A DNA stretch of 64,000 nucleotides, taken from DASWJZ01 sp963805325 (lineage in GTDB: Bacteria > Pseudomonadota > Alphaproteobacteria > Rhizobiales > Afifellaceae). The first letter of the stretch is position 1. Each line of letters opens with the position of its first letter. The translations under genes were made by a program, and so were the position numbers. The stretch is taken from the NCBI GenBank assembly GCA_963805325.1, contig CAWDTS010000009.1, forward strand, positions 558,001 through 622,000. The letters are read 5' to 3'. Below are positions 58,810 to 64,000 of this stretch, piece after piece. The notes beneath the pieces were generated by a model. The model saw only the letters and a list, made by a program, of their open reading frames with translations, was not told the DNA's origin and ran no database searches.

Positions 58810-59493
58810 TCACCAGCCGCGGGCGCGCCACTCCGGCACCGACGGGCGCTCCTTGCCGATCGTGGTGTCGTCGCCGTGGCCTGGGTAGACCCAGGTCTCG
58901 TCCGGCAGCGGGCCGAACACCCGCTCCTCCAGGTCGTTCATCAGCGAGCCGAACTCCTCAGGTCCCGCCGTTTTTCCAGGTCCGCCGGGAAAAAGTGAGT
59001 CGCCGGTGAAGATGTGCGGGCCTGCGGCGTCGCGATAGACCAACGCGATCGAGCCTGGGGTGTGGCCGCGCAGATGGACGACCTCCAGCGCGACCTCGCC
59101 GAAGCGCACCGTGTCGCCCTGGGACACGAGCTCGTCGGTGGGCACCGGCAGCTCGGGGGCGTCGAGGGGGTGGGCGATCTGGCGGGTCTGGAACATGCCT
59201 GCCACCGCGCCGAGCGCCTGCCAGTGGTCGTAGTGGCGGTGTGTGGTGACGATGTGGCGCAGCTCGGGGCGCTGGTCGTCCGCCCCGACGAGGTCGGCGA
59301 GGCGTTGCGGCTCGTTGGCCGCGTCGATCAGCAGCGCCTCGTTCGTCGCGCGGCAGACGAGCAGATAGGCGTTGTTGTCCATTGGCCCGACGGACACCTT
59401 GGTGATGCTCAGCGCGTCGAGCTCGCGGCGGATCGCGGGGCCGCCGGGGTCGGTGTGCCCGCTGTAGGAGTCGAGTACGTCCACGCCCGTCAC
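58810..59493 (-). CDS. MBL-fold hydrolase (glyoxalase II-like)
   Basis: Intact, about 227 aa. Metal ligands: HIVTTHRHYDHWQALGAVAG (HxHxDH), LEVVHLRGHTPGSIALVYRD (His), HIFTGDSLFPGGPGKTAGPE (bridging Asp) and TWVYPGHGDDTTIGKERPSV (last His). Binds two metals and hydrolyses thioesters such as S-lactoylglutathione or mycothiol equivalents. GTG at 59,493; an internal GTG at 59,484 is also possible. Confidence 0.88.
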   Translation of the reverse strand: MTGVDVLDSYSGHTDPGGPAIRRELDALSITKVSVGPMDNNAYLLVCRATNEALLIDAANEPQRLADLVGADDQRPELRHIVTTHRHYDHWQALGAVAGMFQTRQIAHPLDAPELPVPTDELVSQGDTVRFGEVALEVVHLRGHTPGSIALVYRDAAGPHIFTGDSLFPGGPGKTAGPEEFGSLMNDLEERVFGPLPDETWVYPGHGDDTTIGKERPSVPEWRARGW

Positions 59494-59595
59494 AGTAGAC
59501 CGAAGACCCGCCGGTACCGTGGCTCCGATTGCATGCTGGGCGCTCCCCGGAGCGCTCCGTGCGATCTGAACCGGTGTCCACGAGGAGCGTGTTGC

Positions 59596-60804
59596 GTGCC
59601 CGACCGTCTCACGATCAGCCGACGGCGGTTGCTCGGCATGATCGCTGCGGGATCGGCCGTCGCCGCGTGCGGTGACGCTCCGGTCCCCGGTCTCAACGCC
59701 CCGGCGGCGGGGGCCCACGTCAAGATCGGGGTCATCTGGCCGCAGTCGGGTCCGAACGCGGCCATCGGCACCGACCTCAAGCGGGGCTGGGACCTGTGGA
59801 TGACGAAGAACGGGGGCAAGCTGGGCCAGTACATCGCCGACATCGTCACCGCCGACGAGGGCCCGACACCCCAGACCGCGACGGCAGGCGTCCAGAAGCT
59901 GCTGCAGACCGACAAGGTCGACATCGTGGTCGGGCTGGTCGACAGCGCCGCGGCTTTCGCGGTGATCCCGCTGGTGGACGCGGCGAAGAAGATGTTGCTC
60001 GTGGCGGGTGCGAGCGCGATCGACATCACCCGCAAGGCAGGCACGGCATACGTCTGGCGCACGTCGTATACCGATCCGCAGCTGGCGGCGCCGTTGGGGG
60101 CGCAGCTCGCCCAGGCACCCGCGCGCGACGCGGTCTTCGTCGTCGCGCCGGGCGACGACCAGGGCACCGCGACGGTCGCGGCCTTCCAGACGGCCTTCGA
60201 GGCGGGCGGTGGCAAGATCATCGGCACGGCTCGGCCCGTGGCAGGCAGCAGCGCCGACTACCCAGGGATCTTCACCCAGATCCAGCGCGCCAATGCCAAG
60301 GCGACGTACTGCGCACTTTCACCCGCCGACGCCGCGATTTTCCTGCCGCAGTACGCGGCGGCCGGGCTGGCCGCGCCGATTCCGGTATACGGATCGGGCC
60401 CGATCACCGACGGCGGCGTGCTCAGCCAGGCAGGACAGGCGGTGCTCGGCATCCAGACCACTCTGCACTACTCCGACCAGCTCGCGAACGCGACGAACGC
60501 CACGTTCATTGCCGCCTATCGCCGCGCCTATCAGGCGTCCCCGACCTGCTTTTCCGTGCAGGGCTACGACGCCGGAATGGTGTTGGACGGGGCGCTCGAC
60601 GAGGACGGGCAGCAGTTCGACGGCGACAGCATGTCGAACCAACTGGGCAAGGGCGCCGACTACGACAGCCCACGCGGCAAGTGGAAGTTCAACGAGCAGA
60701 GCCCATTGCAGAACGTCTACCTGCGGAAGGTGCAGGACGTCGGCGGCACGCCGGTCAACGCCGTCCTGTACGACCTCGGTGTGGCAGGCCAGCCTGCAGG
60801 CTGA
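59596..60804 (+). CDS. Tat-exported ABC transporter substrate-binding lipoprotein (Peripla_BP_6)
   Basis: Intact, 402 aa. Twin-arginine signal ISRRRLLGMIAAGSAVAACG ends in a lipobox Cys. Body: HVKIGVIWPQSGPNAAIGTD, NGGKLGQYIADIVTADEGPT, DIVVGLVDSAAAFAVIPLVD, TDPQLAAPLGAQLAQAPARD and GSSADYPGIFTQIQRANAKA. Amino-acid/amide-type receptor. No permease or ATPase genes adjoin it, so its transporter must be elsewhere. GTG at 59,596. Confidence 0.9.
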   Translation: MPDRLTISRRRLLGMIAAGSAVAACGDAPVPGLNAPAAGAHVKIGVIWPQSGPNAAIGTDLKRGWDLWMTKNGGKLGQYIADIVTADEGPTPQTATAGVQKLLQTDKVDIVVGLVDSAAAFAVIPLVDAAKKMLLVAGASAIDITRKAGTAYVWRTSYTDPQLAAPLGAQLAQAPARDAVFVVAPGDDQGTATVAAFQTAFEAGGGKIIGTARPVAGSSADYPGIFTQIQRANAKATYCALSPADAAIFLPQYAAAGLAAPIPVYGSGPITDGGVLSQAGQAVLGIQTTLHYSDQLANATNATFIAAYRRAYQASPTCFSVQGYDAGMVLDGALDEDGQQFDGDSMSNQLGKGADYDSPRGKWKFNEQSPLQNVYLRKVQDVGGTPVNAVLYDLGVAGQPAG

Positions 60805-60849
60805 CCCATCGGGATTGACGATGGATCGCCCGCTCGGCACGGTGACGCC

Positions 60850-61092
60850 GTGCCGGATGACATGCGAGAGCAGGCGGAGCGCTTCGGCGCCCTCTTCCGC
60901 GCGCTCTACCTCACCTACCACCAGCGCGACGGCCCCGGCAGCGACCTGCCCGGCGCGTCGCGGGCGGTGCTGGCGCACCTCGCCGTCACCGGCCCGCTGA
61001 CCATCGGGCGGCGCTGGCCGGATGCCCGCGGACGCCCGCGCTGGCCTGCTGGCCGCCGCCCCATCGCGGCAGGGTGGCCCTGCTGCGACTGA
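60850..61092 (+). pseudogene. MarR-like N-terminus interrupted by a tandem repeat
   Basis: GTG start, then DDMREQAERFGALFRALYLT and YHQRDGPGSDLPGASRAVLA plus HLAVTGPLTIG, matching the dimerisation helix and first part of the winged helix of MarR-type regulators. At about 61,010 the family pattern ends and the DNA becomes a 30-bp tandem repeat; all three frames then read low-complexity sequence and the recognition helix and wing are not found. Either a broken gene or a misassembled repeat. Confidence 0.5.
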
Positions 61093-61240
61093 CCCGCGGC
61101 AGGGTGGCCCTGCTGCGACTGACCCGCGGCAGGGTGGCCCTGCTGCGACTGACCCGCGGCAGGTGGCCTGTGCGACTGACCCGCGATGCCTGTGGCTCCG
61201 CGGCAGGGTGGCCCTGCTGCGACTGACCCGCAGCAGGGCC
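61067..61240. repeat. 30-bp tandem repeat
   Basis: The 30-bp unit GGCAGGGTGGCCCTGCTGCG + ACTGACCCGC occurs three times in an uninterrupted row (about 61,068-61,157), followed by a shortened copy, a 30-base interruption and one more copy ending in an inverted partial unit (GCAGGGCCACCCTGCTGCG). Contains the self-complementary core CAGGGTGGCCCTG. In one frame it reads Q-G-G-P-A-A-T-D-P-R repeated. Confidence 0.85.
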
Positions 61241-61273
61241 ACCCTGCTGCGACCCACCACCGAAGGGACCCCC

Positions 61274-61510
61274 GTGAACATCTCCTGCGAGAGCTGCTCC
61301 ATGCCCATCGAGTCCGGCCGTTACTGCGCGCACTGCACGGACGCCGAGGGCAACCTCCAACCGTTCGACGAGCGGTTTGAGCGTATGGTGGGCTGGCAGG
61401 CGCGCCGCCATCCGGAGCAGTCCCACGCCGAGGTCGAGGCGGCCACGCTGGCCCATAGGGCGACGATGCCTGCGTGGCGTGACCACCCCAAGGTCACCGG
61501 ACTGGCGTGA
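61274..61510 (+). CDS. zinc-ribbon protein (78 aa)
   Basis: GTG start after GAAGGGA. N-terminal zinc ribbon: CESCSMPIESGRYCAHCTD (two C-x2-C pairs), then DAEGNLQPFDERFERMVGWQ and a helical, His/Ala-rich end (EVEAATLAHRATMPAWRDHP). Fits the putative zinc-ribbon family PF12674-like. Role unknown. It lies downstream of the repeats and upstream of uvrA. Confidence 0.82.
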   Translation: MNISCESCSMPIESGRYCAHCTDAEGNLQPFDERFERMVGWQARRHPEQSHAEVEAATLAHRATMPAWRDHPKVTGLA

Positions 61511-61651
61511 TCGCGCGCTGACCCCCGTCGGACGATCCTCGAACGTCCGTGCGATGCTGGGGTCGGCGCACTCCCCGCCCATCCGGTTCTGTCGGTGGCC
61601 GCGCCTAGCATGCATTTGGGCAAGGTTCCCGACGCCTGGAGGAGGCATCCG

Positions 61652-64000
<2,349 letters not shown>

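Overview
The window looks like three DNA blocks from different bacteria joined end to end, not one natural genome segment. Block A (1 to about 49,310) is very GC-rich and reads as an actinobacterium, probably of the Acidimicrobiia (Ilumatobacter-like). That placement is inferred from gene content: F420/PPOX and LLM oxidoreductases, a two-domain CaiB/BaiF protein, a thiolase/DUF35 pair, an acyl-CoA mutase large subunit and an indolepyruvate:ferredoxin oxidoreductase fusion. Block B (about 49,311 to 55,472) is AT-rich and is part of a Bacillaceae operon, probably from a salt- or alkali-adapted relative. Block C (about 55,473 to 64,000) is GC-rich again, Pseudonocardia-like in style, and largely free of frame errors. 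Both joints cut genes in half on both sides, and no other half is present, so I read them as assembly joints and not gene transfer.

Block A carries many single-base frame errors, densest from about 12 to 35 kb. Nearly every such gene can be followed through its frame changes by family-specific sequence, so coordinates given here are restored gene extents. Layout: truncated oligopeptide-type binding lipoprotein (-); malQ-glgB (+) for alpha-glucan metabolism; small genes; enoyl-CoA hydratase facing an F420-type oxidoreductase across a perfect 23-bp inverted repeat; LLM oxidoreductase and CoA-transferase (+); pgl-transglutaminase-pgi (-); DUF1206 and AbiEi/DUF559-type genes (+); acyl-CoA mutase with an upstream marR (-) and a 20-bp near-palindrome between them; rarD, a lipoprotein, DUF305 and a zinc metallopeptidase (+); a complete branched-chain amino-acid-type ABC operon (-); L,D-transpeptidase and glycosyltransferase (-); argG (+); M20 peptidase and an SMR exporter (-); XRE regulator and DUF4203 (+); PfkB kinase (-); the indolepyruvate oxidoreductase and an MFS exporter (+); DUF35 plus thiolase (-); and a DosS/DosR-like kinase and regulator surrounded by universal stress and PPOX-fold proteins.

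Block B reads on the minus strand as yqhY (3' end), nusB, a degenerate 15-codon frame where folD usually sits, xseA, xseB, ispA, the large structured OLE RNA, oapA (its membrane protein partner) and dxs (5' part). The OLE RNA/OapA ribonucleoprotein unit is the most striking content. It would not be found by protein annotation, and it sits in the isoprenoid operon context known for this RNA class, with its own promoter just past ispA.

Block C holds an S9 peptidase 5' end, an LCP-family wall ligase, a nucleotidyltransferase-domain protein, an intergenic 81-bp-period repeat, an MBL-fold hydrolase, a Tat-type amino-acid binding protein, a MarR-like gene that runs into a 30-bp tandem repeat, a zinc-ribbon protein and most of uvrA. 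I saw no tRNA, 16S/23S rRNA, CRISPR array or intact insertion sequence anywhere.
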